Origin: Bradyrhizobium sp. CB1717
GTDB lineage: Bacteria > Pseudomonadota > Alphaproteobacteria > Rhizobiales > Xanthobacteraceae
Reading direction: 5' to 3'
Length of the DNA stretch: 64,000 nt
Assembly (NCBI RefSeq): GCF_029714325.1
Contig: NZ_CP121666.1
Location: 2,170,001-2,234,000 of the forward strand
The position numbers and the translations under genes are program-made. The notes under the pieces were generated by a model that was not told where the DNA came from, did not search any database, and saw only the letters and a program-made list of their open reading frames with translations. Below, in pieces: positions 51,782 through 59,539 of this stretch. The stretch's first letter is position 1, and every line of letters starts with the position of its first letter.

Positions 51782-52905
51782 GCCTGTTGCGCTACGGCCT
51801 TTTGAGGCAGGAGACGTAGGGAGAGAGGGCTGTGTTGACGCCGATTGTCAGGCCGAGATCTGTACTTGGTGCCCTTGGCGGGCGTCTCAGGCGGCGAGCG
51901 CGGCCCAGCGCCTCATGTTGAACGCGATGGAGGCAAGCAGGACCTGCCCGCTTGCCTTCATGAGACCGACATAGCGGATGCAGGTCAGCCGCATGCGGCG
52001 TTTGAGAGTGGCGAAGGTGGTCTCGACCTGGGCTCGTCGGCGCGCGATGAGGAGGTTGTAGCGTTTGAGCCGAGGCGGTAGCTCCGGGTGATGTCGGTTG
52101 GGACGACGGGCGATGCGGGGCTTCTTGCCTTCCGCTTTCAGCCGAGCCCGTCGGGCATGGGTGTCGTAGGCTGCATCGGCCCACACCACGGCTTCATCGC
52201 CACGGATCAGTTCGTCGGCCGGCGTTGTGTCGTTGACATTGGCGGGCGTGGTCAGGACTGCGCGGATCAGGCCGGATCCCTCGTCGACACCCATGTGAGC
52301 CTTGTAGCCGAAGGTCGAACCACCCTTGCCCTGCCGCTTGGTAAACCGGGCATCTGGGTCGTTTGAGGGACGATCCTGCTTCGGAGGGGTTGACACCGCC
52401 TGGATCAAGGTCGCATCCAGCATCGTGCCGCGCTTGAGGATGACCCCGGCATTCTCGAGCTGGCGATCCAGCTCGCCAAACAGCTTCTCCAACAGCCCTT
52501 GTTCGACGAGCTGGTTCCGGAAGCGGTTCAGAACCGTGTGGTCGGGCGTCGCATCTTCGAGGCTCAAACCGACGAAGCGCTTGAACGACAACCGGTCGCC
52601 CAACGCTTCCTCGAGTTCGCGTTCCGAAAGACCATAGAGCGACTGCAACAGCACCGCACGAAACAGCACCAGCACCGGATAGCCTGGACGACCGGGGCTC
52701 CCTTCATCCCGCAGATGGCCGATCAGCTTCTCGAACCGGTACCACTTGACCAGGCCAGCCAGCCGATCCAGCGCTGCATTGGCGCCGGCCCCCTTCGGCA
52801 TCAGTGCTTCCACAAAGCTCGGCTGTCCCGTCCGCTTAACCGCCATCGTCATCCCCTCAAGGCTTTGCCCTAGGGAATCACAACTGGCGAATTACGCAAC
52901 AGGCC
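51782..52905 (-). mobile_element. IS5-family insertion sequence
   Basis: An element of about 1.12 kb bounded by the inverted repeats GCCTGTTGCG and CGCAACAGGC and flanked by the direct repeat cccttgtgg (51773-51781 and 52906-52914). Because the ends and the target share bases, the duplication can be read as 7 to 11 bp; 9 bp is listed because it matches the IS903 subgroup of IS5. It carries a single intact transposase gene on the minus strand and interrupts a palindromic repeat, not a gene. Intact ends and ORF suggest a recent insertion. Confidence 0.88.
51887..52852 (-). CDS. IS5-family DDE transposase
   Basis: A 321-residue DDE transposase. The N-terminal DUF772 domain (FEKLIGHLRDEGSPGRPGYP, then LYGLSERELEEALGDRLSF) is followed by the catalytic core: the first Asp in GTMLDATLI, the second in VVWADAAYDT and the Glu in RAQVETTFATLKRRM. 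It ends with the IAFNMRRWAALA segment common in this family. The frame is unbroken, and codon use differs little from the host. ATGs at 52852 and 52846 are both possible starts. It catalyses movement of the surrounding element. Confidence 0.92.
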   Translation of the reverse strand: MTMAVKRTGQPSFVEALMPKGAGANAALDRLAGLVKWYRFEKLIGHLRDEGSPGRPGYPVLVLFRAVLLQSLYGLSERELEEALGDRLSFKRFVGLSLEDATPDHTVLNRFRNQLVEQGLLEKLFGELDRQLENAGVILKRGTMLDATLIQAVSTPPKQDRPSNDPDARFTKRQGKGGSTFGYKAHMGVDEGSGLIRAVLTTPANVNDTTPADELIRGDEAVVWADAAYDTHARRARLKAEGKKPRIARRPNRHHPELPPRLKRYNLLIARRRAQVETTFATLKRRMRLTCIRYVGLMKASGQVLLASIAFNMRRWAALAA

Positions 52906-53094
52906 CCTTGTGGGAGAGGGTGGCTTCGCTGCAAGCGAAGCCGGGTGAGGGGTCTCTATCCTCACGAACAGTCCCGCGCGCGGACAGAACCCCTCATCCG
53001 GCGCCATAGCCGAAGCTTCGCTTCGGCGTTCCTAAGAACGGCGGCTGAAGGCCGCCTATGCCACCTTCTCCCACGAGGGGAGAAGGGAAGAGAC
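52906..53094. repeat. remainder of the large palindromic repeat
   Basis: From ccttgtgggagagggtggc onward, with aagcgaagccgggtgagggg, to the far arm cccctcatccgg ... gccaccttctcccacgaggg, this is the other half of the repeat split by the insertion element. The re-joined unit would be about 200 bases. Confidence 0.7.
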
Positions 53095-53099
53095 CGCGC

Positions 53100-53456
53100 C
53101 TACTTCGCTTTCTTGGCCTTTGCCTTCTTCGCCTTTGCAGCCTTCTTCGCCGGCTTCTCTTCCTTCGCCTTCTTCTCCACCTTCACCGTGACAGGCGTGC
53201 TGGCGGCGAGGCGCATCGCGCGGGCGTAGCTGTCGGCGACGTTGTCGGCGGACATCTGCAGGCGTTTGGCGGCGGTGGTAGCCTGCTCCATGGTGGCCTT
53301 GGCCATCATCTTGAAGCGGTCGCCGGTCTCCTTGCCCTTGGCCTTGGCCGCAAGGCCGTTGAAGCGATCCCGCCGCTCCTTGGCGCGGGTCATGAGGCCC
53401 GTATGCAGCTGTCTGGCCAGTTGCCGGATCACGACATCCAGGTCGGCGTCCGCCAT
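53100..53456 (-). CDS. small basic protein with Lys/Ala-rich tail
   Basis: A 118-residue protein with no signal peptide. The first 85 residues look like two amphipathic helices (DLDVVIRQLARQLHTGLMT, then DRFKMMAKATMEQATTAAKR), resembling phasin-like or coiled-coil proteins. The last 25 residues are a string of AKK and KAK units like histone H1-type DNA-binding tails. A role in nucleoid or polymer-granule association is possible but unproven. There is no clear family. It reads toward the insertion element and ends 6 bases before the repeat. Confidence 0.7.
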   Translation of the reverse strand: MADADLDVVIRQLARQLHTGLMTRAKERRDRFNGLAAKAKGKETGDRFKMMAKATMEQATTAAKRLQMSADNVADSYARAMRLAASTPVTVKVEKKAKEEKPAKKAAKAKKAKAKKAK

Positions 53457-53572
53457 GTTCTTCCATCCTCTTGAAAACAGGTATCGATGCGGGCGGGACT
53501 ATGCAGATCGGGCCCCACCTTGGCAATTGGTGGCCGCCCGTCATCCGCAGCTTCCGGTACCCAAAACAAGAA

Positions 53573-53593
53573 AGCCGCGCATTTTGCGCGGCT
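53573..53593 (-). terminator. Rho-independent terminator
   Basis: On the minus strand a perfect 9-bp stem, AGCCGCGCA / TGCGCGGCT, with an AAA loop is followed by TTCTTGTTTT. It lies 26 bases downstream of the gene ending at 53620. Confidence 0.85.
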
Positions 53594-53619
53594 CTTGTGT
53601 GTCCGGCGGTGTTTCCGCC

Positions 53620-54420
53620 TCACTTCAGTGAGGCAACCGGGCCGCTCGACGCTGCCGGGTCGGGGTCGAAGCCGAACACGCCGACCAGGTATTTGTAATA
53701 GTCCGGCATCTTCTCCTTGAGCGTCTCGCGCGACTTGGGGTCGTGGAATTCGCTCTTTCCGGAGAGGAAGATGCTGGCGGTCACGGCGAAGAACTCCATC
53801 GGGTTCTTCATCGCATAGGATTCCTTGGGCAGCATCTCCTTGGACTTGGCCAGGGCATAGTAGCCGATCACGCCCTTGTTGGCGTAGCCGTCCGGCAGAA
53901 GCCGCGCGTGGAAGGCGTGCAGCATCTCGTGCAGCAGCACGGCCTCCTTCTCGTAGCGCATCATATCCGGCCGCAGCATGATCACGCCGAGACCGGAATC
54001 GACCGCGAGATCGACGGCATTGGGATTGCTCCAGCGCTGCTTGGCGGGATCCCAGACCGTCAGGGTCCGGGGCGCGGTGCGCTGCATGTCCGGCGTGACC
54101 CGGCCGTAGCAGGCGGTGGCGGCGCCTTCGTCGAGGCAGGCGAGCTCGCTCGCGACGATCGGAACGGTGTGGAAGAAGCGCAGCACGCGCGGGGAGAGGC
54201 CGACGCCTTCGACGACGTCGATCTGGCTCTTCAGGTTCTCGGTGAGCTTGTCGACGTCCTTGCGGTCGCGGTTCTCGGAAATGTCGAACATGTAGCCGCG
54301 ATAGCTCTGGAAGCCCGGCGGCAGCGCCTGCGCCGCGTCGGCATCGAGCGAACCAGCCCTGGATGGATTGGCAAAGAGCGCGCCGACAATGGTCGCGGTC
54401 AGCAGCAACGCAATGCGCAT
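53620..54420 (-). CDS. exported putative zinc metalloprotein, uncharacterised
   Basis: A 266-residue secreted protein with a signal peptide (cleavage after NPSRA near residue 22). An HExxH zinc-binding motif is present in VLLHEMLHAFHARL, and a second acidic segment, MEFFAVTASIFL, follows about 45 residues later, the usual distance for a third ligand in gluzincin-type proteases. Two Cys residues (LACLDEG and TACYGR) may form a disulfide. I do not recognise a named family, so protease activity is inferred only from these motifs. It has its own terminator and is divergent from the ABM-like gene. Confidence 0.75.
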   Translation of the reverse strand: MRIALLLTATIVGALFANPSRAGSLDADAAQALPPGFQSYRGYMFDISENRDRKDVDKLTENLKSQIDVVEGVGLSPRVLRFFHTVPIVASELACLDEGAATACYGRVTPDMQRTAPRTLTVWDPAKQRWSNPNAVDLAVDSGLGVIMLRPDMMRYEKEAVLLHEMLHAFHARLLPDGYANKGVIGYYALAKSKEMLPKESYAMKNPMEFFAVTASIFLSGKSEFHDPKSRETLKEKMPDYYKYLVGVFGFDPDPAASSGPVASLK

Positions 54421-54651
54421 GATGAACCCCCTGATGTCACTTCGCCCGGCAGGATAGGCCGCCGTTGTTTGCGAAAAGTGAGTGGGGCGAGACTAAGGCA
54501 GCGATGTTGAGGCGTGCTTAACCGTTGGTTGCAGATCGCGGAGACGGATTAGGGCCGGGTTAACCAAGCGTGGATTGGCAGCGCGCTTCGGCGTAACATC
54601 GCCTTCGGGCACCAGGCCCGAAAGTCCAGACAGCCGGAAGGGGAGGATGCC

Positions 54652-54945
54652 ATGTATGCCGCCATCCGTCAGGCCAAGGCGAAAAGCGGGAGTGCGGAAG
54701 AGCTGACACGCCGCATCAAGGACGGCGCCGTTCCGATCATCAGCGATGTTGAAGGTTTCCGCGCCTATTACGTCGTCTATGCCGGCGACGACACGGTCAC
54801 CGCGATCTCGATCTTCGACAAGTTCGAGCAGGCCGAGGAGGCGAACAAGCGTGCCATCGCCTGGATCGAGAAGGATCTCGGCCCGCTGCTCGCCGGCGAC
54901 GCCCGCGCCGTGGCGGGGCCGGTGATCGTGCATACGCTGGCGTGA
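54652..54945 (+). CDS. small dimeric alpha/beta-barrel (ABM-like) protein
   Basis: A 97-residue cytoplasmic protein. The order strand-helix-strand-strand-helix (YAAIRQAKAKSG; SAEELTRRIKDGAVPIISDV; FRAYYVVYAG; VTAISIFDKFEQAEEANKRAI) resembles antibiotic-biosynthesis-monooxygenase-like proteins that form a ferredoxin-like dimer. No catalytic residue can be pointed out, so the function is open. GGGGAGGATG precedes the ATG at good spacing. Confidence 0.72.
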   Translation: MYAAIRQAKAKSGSAEELTRRIKDGAVPIISDVEGFRAYYVVYAGDDTVTAISIFDKFEQAEEANKRAIAWIEKDLGPLLAGDARAVAGPVIVHTLA

Positions 54946-54970
54946 TTTAAGCGCGAGCCATGTCCCCAAC

Positions 54971-55101
54971 GTCGTCCTGGCGAAAGCCAGGACCATTACG
55001 CCAGGGAGGAGTTGTGGCGCGAGATCGTAGTTACGAATCTTCGCCAAACTCGATCTTGGGGTAATGGGTCCTGGATCTGCGCTTCGCTTGTCCAGGACGA
55101 C
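54971..55101. repeat. GTCGTCCTGG palindromic repeat
   Basis: GTCGTCCTGG / CCAGGACGAC form the outer arms, with inner pairs cctggcgaaagccagg and a ggaccattac / gtaatgggtcc pair. This belongs to a separate repeat family from the others in the window and lies between two converging genes. Confidence 0.7.
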
Positions 55102-55139
55102 GGCGGAGTGTGTGGTGCATGCTTGCCACTGAACGCCCC

Positions 55140-56585
55140 TCACAACTCCCTCGCATTCGAGAACGCAAAGCTCGACACCCTTCTCGTCGTCTCATCCAAA
55201 ATCAGCGTGCGGGTGATCGGCGGCTCGGCGCGCTGGGCGCAGTTTTCGCGCTCGCAGAGGCGGCAGTTGACGCCGATTGGCGTGCCCTCTGTTTTCTCCA
55301 GATCCATGCCGGTGGCGTAAGTGAGGCGCGCGGCGTGGCGGATTTCGCAGCCGAGGCCGATGGCGAAGCGCGGCTGCGGCAGCGGGTGCGGCGCGACCGG
55401 GCGGCGCACCATCTGCGCGATCGAGAAATAGCGCGTGCCGTCGGATAGCTCGATCACCTGCTTGAGCAGGCGATCGGGCGTGTCGAAGGTCGAGTGCACG
55501 TTCCAGAGCGGACAGGTGCCGCCGAATTTCGAGAACGGGAACGTGCCGGACGAGAAGCGCTTGGAGACGTTGCCGGCATTGTCGACGCGGAGCAGGAAGA
55601 ACGGAATGCCGCGCGCGTTCGGCCGTTGCAGCGTGGTGAGGCGGTGGCAGACCTGCTCGAAGCCGGAATTGAAGCGCTGCGCCAGCACGTGGATGTCGTA
55701 GTTGAGCGCTTCGGCGGCGGCGAGGAAGGTCGGGTAGGGCATCATCACGGCGGCAGCGAAGTAATTGCCGAGCGTGATGCGGAACAGCCGCCGTGGCGCA
55801 TCGTCGAGCGGGCCGGCGCGGCCGATGATGGTCTCCAGGGCTTGCGCGCATTCGCCAAGCCCGAGCTGGAAGGCGAGCTGGAACGCGCGGCCGGGCGGGT
55901 CAACCAGCTCGGAGATCAGGAGCTGCCGGCGGTGGCGGTCGAAGCGCCTGAGCGTCTCGCGCATCACATCCACCGGCATGATGCGGGTCTGGATCGAGTG
56001 CTTCTCGCGCAATCGCGCAACCAGCGCCGCATAAAGTCCCTCGGCCGGCACATTCAGCTCGTCGCGAAGGTTCTCCGCGGCCTGCTCCAGCTCCGGAAAA
56101 TAGTTGCGGTTGGCTTCGATCAGCTCGCGCACGCGCTCGACCGGATTGGCCTCGTAGCGCGTGCCGACGTCGCGGTCGGCCATTTGCGCCGCCGCCAGCG
56201 TCTCGCCCTGGCGGGCCTCGGTATAGGCCGCATACAGCCGCTGCAGCGCATGGGTGACGCCGGGACAGAGCTCGGCGAGGTCACGCAGTTCCTGCTTGGG
56301 AACGTCGATCTGGCGGAACAGGGGATCGGAGAAGATCTCGTTCAGCTCGGCGAAGAAGCGGTCCTCGTCGGCGGTGGCGAGGTCGCGCAAATCGAGGTCA
56401 TAGGTCTCGGCCAGCCGCAGCAGGATCTGCGCCGTTACCGGGCGCTGGTTGCGCTCGATCAGGTTGACGTAGCTCGGCGAAATCCCGAGCCCCTCGGCGA
56501 TCTGGGTCTGCGACAGCCCCAATTGCTGCCGGATCCGCCGGAAGCGGGGGCCGACGAACAGTTTCTTCCCGGACTCGGCGGGCAT
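55140..56585 (-). CDS. ScfR/RamB-like short-chain acyl metabolism regulator
   Basis: A 481-residue XRE-type regulator. The N-terminal helix-turn-helix spans about residues 13-68 (RRIRQQLGLSQTQIAEGLGISPSYVNLIERNQ is split across helices 1-4). The middle region is the ImmA/IrrE-like domain, but the HExxH protease motif is absent (here AFQLAFQLGLGECA). The C-terminal domain (DUF2083) has the Cys cluster NCRLCERENCAQ. RamB of Corynebacterium represses acetate and glyoxylate genes, including aceA, which is divergently encoded here. That makes the present protein a likely regulator of aceA. Confidence 0.85.
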   Translation of the reverse strand: MPAESGKKLFVGPRFRRIRQQLGLSQTQIAEGLGISPSYVNLIERNQRPVTAQILLRLAETYDLDLRDLATADEDRFFAELNEIFSDPLFRQIDVPKQELRDLAELCPGVTHALQRLYAAYTEARQGETLAAAQMADRDVGTRYEANPVERVRELIEANRNYFPELEQAAENLRDELNVPAEGLYAALVARLREKHSIQTRIMPVDVMRETLRRFDRHRRQLLISELVDPPGRAFQLAFQLGLGECAQALETIIGRAGPLDDAPRRLFRITLGNYFAAAVMMPYPTFLAAAEALNYDIHVLAQRFNSGFEQVCHRLTTLQRPNARGIPFFLLRVDNAGNVSKRFSSGTFPFSKFGGTCPLWNVHSTFDTPDRLLKQVIELSDGTRYFSIAQMVRRPVAPHPLPQPRFAIGLGCEIRHAARLTYATGMDLEKTEGTPIGVNCRLCERENCAQRAEPPITRTLILDETTRRVSSFAFSNAREL

Positions 56586-56631
56586 GTTTCAGATCTCCTG
56601 ACGCATCAAGGACAGTCTTGCTGACCTATAT

Positions 56632-56649
56632 TTTACAAAATTTACAAAA
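56632..56649. promoter_or_regulatory. tandem TTTACAAAA motif in the aceA/regulator intergenic region
   Basis: Two exact 9-base copies of TTTACAAAA lie head to tail in an AT-rich island between the divergent regulator and aceA genes. This is a plausible binding site for the ScfR/RamB-like regulator (inference). Confidence 0.55.
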
Positions 56650-56814
56650 TAACATCTATTACATGTTCCGATGTTACATGACATCACCAATAAAAAACAA
56701 GCCATCTATACGAAGTTTCTCTTTTCGCGTTTAGCTCCTGACACGCATCTCGCAATGCATTGTCAAGAATGTCGATGGCCAGCCATCGGCCATCGTCAGC
56801 GAAAGGATAGGCAC

Positions 56815-58449
56815 ATGAATTACCAGCCCCGCGGCATCAACGCGCTCCAGCGCCCGGCCTCGTATCAGAGCGAGATCGAGGCAGCCCAGGCGCTCCTCAA
56901 GACCCAGCCGACCTGGAACGGGGTGTCCGCCGAGGCGGTCGCACGCATGCGTCTGCAGAACCGCTTCAAGACCGGCCTTGACGTCGCCCGCTACACCGCG
57001 GCGCTGATGCGGGCCGACATGGCGGCCTATGACAACGACCCCACCAAGTACACGCAGTCGCTGGGCTGCTGGCACGGCTTCATCGCCCAGCAGAAGCTGA
57101 TCTCGGTCAAGAAGCATTTCGGCGGCAAGACCGATCGCACCTATCTGTACCTCTCGGGCTGGATGATCGCGGCGCTGCGCTCCGAGTTCGGACCGCTGCC
57201 CGACCAGTCGATGCACGAGAAGACCTCGGTGCCGGCGCTGATCGAGGAGCTCTACACCTTCCTGCGTCAGGCGGACTCGCGTGAGCTCAACGACATCTTC
57301 CGCAGCCTCGACAAGGCGCGCAAGGAAGGCGACAAGATTCGCGAGAAGGAGCTGATCGAGAAGATCGACAACTTCCAGACCCATGTCGTTCCCGTCATCG
57401 CCGACATCGATGCCGGCTTCGGCAACGCGGAGGCGACCTATCTGCTCGCCAAGAAGATGATCGAGGCGGGCGCCTGCGCGCTTCAGATCGAGAACCAGGT
57501 CTCGGACGAGAAGCAGTGCGGTCATCAGGACGGCAAGGTCACCGTGCCGCACGAGGTGTTCATCGCGAAGATCCGCGCCTGCCGCCACGCCTTCCTCGAG
57601 CTCGGCATCGAAGACGGCGTGATCGTGACCCGCACCGACTCGCTCGGCGCCGGCCTGACCCAGCAGATCGCGGTCAGCCACAAGCCCGGTGACATCGGCG
57701 ACCAGTACAACAGCTTCCTCGATTGCGAGGAAATCACCGCGGAGAACGCCCGCAACGGCGACGTCATCATCAACCGCAACGGCAAGATGATGCGTCCGAA
57801 GCGCCTGCCGAGCAATCTCTACCAGTTCCGTCCCGGCACTGGCGAAGACCGCTGCGTGCTCGACAGCATCACCTCGCTGCAGAACGGCGCCGACCTGCTC
57901 TGGATCGAGACCGAGAAGCCGCATATCGAGCAGATCGCCAAGATGGTCGACCGCATCCGCAAGGTCGTCCCGAACGCCAAGCTCGCCTACAACAACTCGC
58001 CGTCGTTCAACTGGACCATCAACTTCCGTTGGCAGGTCTACGACGCGATGAAGGAAGCCGGCAAGGACGTCAGCAAGTACAATCGTGCCGAGCTGATGAA
58101 GCCGGAATACGACGATACGCCGCTGGCGATCGAGGCCGACGAGCGCATCCGCACCTTCCAGGCGGATTCGGCCAAGCGCGCCGGCATCTTCCATCACCTG
58201 ATCACGTTGCCGACCTACCACACGGCGGCGCTCTCCACCGACAATCTCGCCAAGGAGTATTTCGGCGAGCAGGGCATGCTGGGCTACGTGAAGAACGTCC
58301 AGCGCGCCGAGATCCGCCAGGGTATCGCCTGCGCCAAGCACCAGAACATGGCCGGCTCCGACATCGGCGACGACCACAAGGAGTACTTCGCGGGCGAAGC
58401 TGCCCTGAAGGCGGGCGGCGCCCACAACACCATGAACCAGTTCGGCTAA
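56815..58449 (+). CDS. aceA: isocitrate lyase
   Basis: A 544-residue isocitrate lyase, which splits isocitrate to succinate and glyoxylate and allows growth on acetate and fatty acids through the glyoxylate shunt. The active-site loop is KQCGHQDGK, with the catalytic Cys; PVIADIDAGFGN supplies metal-binding Asp residues; and SPSFNWT matches the substrate-binding SPSFNW signature. Its length belongs to the longer bacterial group of about 530-545 residues. AAAGGATAG precedes the ATG at 56815. It is divergent from its probable regulator and followed by a small DUF4170 gene. Confidence 0.95.
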   Translation: MNYQPRGINALQRPASYQSEIEAAQALLKTQPTWNGVSAEAVARMRLQNRFKTGLDVARYTAALMRADMAAYDNDPTKYTQSLGCWHGFIAQQKLISVKKHFGGKTDRTYLYLSGWMIAALRSEFGPLPDQSMHEKTSVPALIEELYTFLRQADSRELNDIFRSLDKARKEGDKIREKELIEKIDNFQTHVVPVIADIDAGFGNAEATYLLAKKMIEAGACALQIENQVSDEKQCGHQDGKVTVPHEVFIAKIRACRHAFLELGIEDGVIVTRTDSLGAGLTQQIAVSHKPGDIGDQYNSFLDCEEITAENARNGDVIINRNGKMMRPKRLPSNLYQFRPGTGEDRCVLDSITSLQNGADLLWIETEKPHIEQIAKMVDRIRKVVPNAKLAYNNSPSFNWTINFRWQVYDAMKEAGKDVSKYNRAELMKPEYDDTPLAIEADERIRTFQADSAKRAGIFHHLITLPTYHTAALSTDNLAKEYFGEQGMLGYVKNVQRAEIRQGIACAKHQNMAGSDIGDDHKEYFAGEAALKAGGAHNTMNQFG

Positions 58450-58479
58450 CGCATCAGGCTATTCGACAGGAGACTGACA

Positions 58480-58689
58480 ATGACCAAAGGCAGCAATTTC
58501 TGGGTGATCGGCGGCGAGTTCGGTTCGATGAACTTCCACAAGCTCGTGGAAGGCTCGGCCCAGGTCAAAGGTCCGTTCAAGACCCGCAAGGAAGCCGAGG
58601 ACTGCTGGCGCGAGGTGTCGGAAGAGAGCCGCCACAAGGCCGGCGTCCGCTTCTCGATCGTGGAAGAACCGTCGCGCGTCTCGGCTTGA
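58480..58689 (+). CDS. DUF4170 small protein
   Basis: A 69-residue cytoplasmic protein of the DUF4170 family: strand (NFWVIGGEFGSMNF), helix and GPFKTRKEAEDCWREVSEESRHK split by a turn, then strand (VRFSIVEE). The function is unknown. It begins 30 bases after aceA, with CAGGAGAC about 7-14 bases before the ATG, and a terminator follows it, so it shares the aceA transcript and may act in the same physiological setting. Confidence 0.85.
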   Translation: MTKGSNFWVIGGEFGSMNFHKLVEGSAQVKGPFKTRKEAEDCWREVSEESRHKAGVRFSIVEEPSRVSA

Positions 58690-58734
58690 GGGCCTGGTTG
58701 CCGACCTGAACTAAGAAGACGTCCAAGGACGGAT

Positions 58735-58775
58735 GGTCCCATCCAGGCTCTGCCTGGGTGGGATCGTCTGTTTTT
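58735..58775 (+). terminator. Rho-independent terminator of the aceA operon
   Basis: A stem of 12 bp with one G-T pair, TCCCATCCAGGC / GCCTGGGTGGGA, a TCT loop and a following atcgtctgttttt. Confidence 0.8.
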
Positions 58776-58886
58776 GGCACAGGTCACCCGCCTGTGGGCG
58801 CCGTAAGTATCTGGAATTATGGGCCCTTTGCGGACGGTTTGGTTGCTGATAGGTTAACGCGGAGAAAGTCGAGGACGAGGCCGACA

Positions 58887-59441
58887 ATGTCAGAGCCCGA
58901 GACCAGCGGGACCCATCCCAGCCAGCCGCGCCCGGTGCGGCTGCGCGATGCGCTGCTGCGCGCACGGATCGAGGCCGCGGACCGGACCGGCGTCGTCGTC
59001 GACCTCCGCGACGCCGAGGTGGCGCGGCTCGAGATCCTCAATGACGCGCTCGACCCGCTGTTCGCCCAGGTGCCGGAGCAGATCGACCTGTTCGACCGCG
59101 GCATCAGCCAGGGCGATACACCGAGACTCTGGATCGACGTCGTCGCCCACATCATGATGGGGCGCGACAAGCGGATGTACCGCTTCGTCCAGGACACCCG
59201 CTTCGGCCGCATCGTGCTCGCCGAATCGCACGATACCGCGGTCATCGTCGAGGCAGTCACCGACTATGTCGCCCGCCGCATGATCGAGCGCGAGCATGCG
59301 ATGGTGGTCCCGCCCGAACCGCAAGCCCCAGCCGCCGAGCCGCCGCGCCGCTCGCGGGTCTGGCCGTTCGTGTTCGGCTTTGTGCTCGGTGCGGCCGCCT
59401 TGTTCGGGGTTGCCGCGCTGGCGGTCTTGCGGAGCTGGTGA
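58887..59441 (+). CDS. tail-anchored membrane protein, uncharacterised
   Basis: A 184-residue protein with a cytoplasmic alpha/beta region (about residues 18-140) and one C-terminal transmembrane helix (about residues 158-182), preceded by a Pro/Ala/Arg-rich stretch. Segments such as RIEAADRTGVVVDLRDAEVARLE and MMGRDKRMYRFVQDTRFG suggest a compact conserved domain, but I do not recognise the family. GAGGACGAGG lies upstream of the ATG at 58887, which is preferred over the longer frame from 58758 that would run into the terminator. It appears monocistronic. Confidence 0.7.
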   Translation: MSEPETSGTHPSQPRPVRLRDALLRARIEAADRTGVVVDLRDAEVARLEILNDALDPLFAQVPEQIDLFDRGISQGDTPRLWIDVVAHIMMGRDKRMYRFVQDTRFGRIVLAESHDTAVIVEAVTDYVARRMIEREHAMVVPPEPQAPAAEPPRRSRVWPFVFGFVLGAAALFGVAALAVLRSW

Positions 59442-59455
59442 GGATTTCTCCGCCC

Positions 59456-59532
59456 TCATTGCGAGCGAAGCGAAGCAATCCGGGAATCTTTCCGCGGAGG
59501 GACTCCGGATTGCTTCGCTGCGCTCGCAATGA
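59456..59532. repeat. TCATTGCGAGCGAAGCG palindromic repeat
   Basis: The left arm begins tcattgcgagcgaagcg and continues through aagcaatccgg; the right arm ends cgctgcgctcgcaatga. The stem is about 28 bp, with a short loop. It lies between converging genes and may also stop transcription. Confidence 0.8.
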
Positions 59533-59539
59533 CGGAGAG

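Noticed and set aside
56731..58425. A 564-residue open frame opposite aceA
   Set aside because: aceA is a highly conserved enzyme with all motifs in place; the reverse frame has no recognisable domain.
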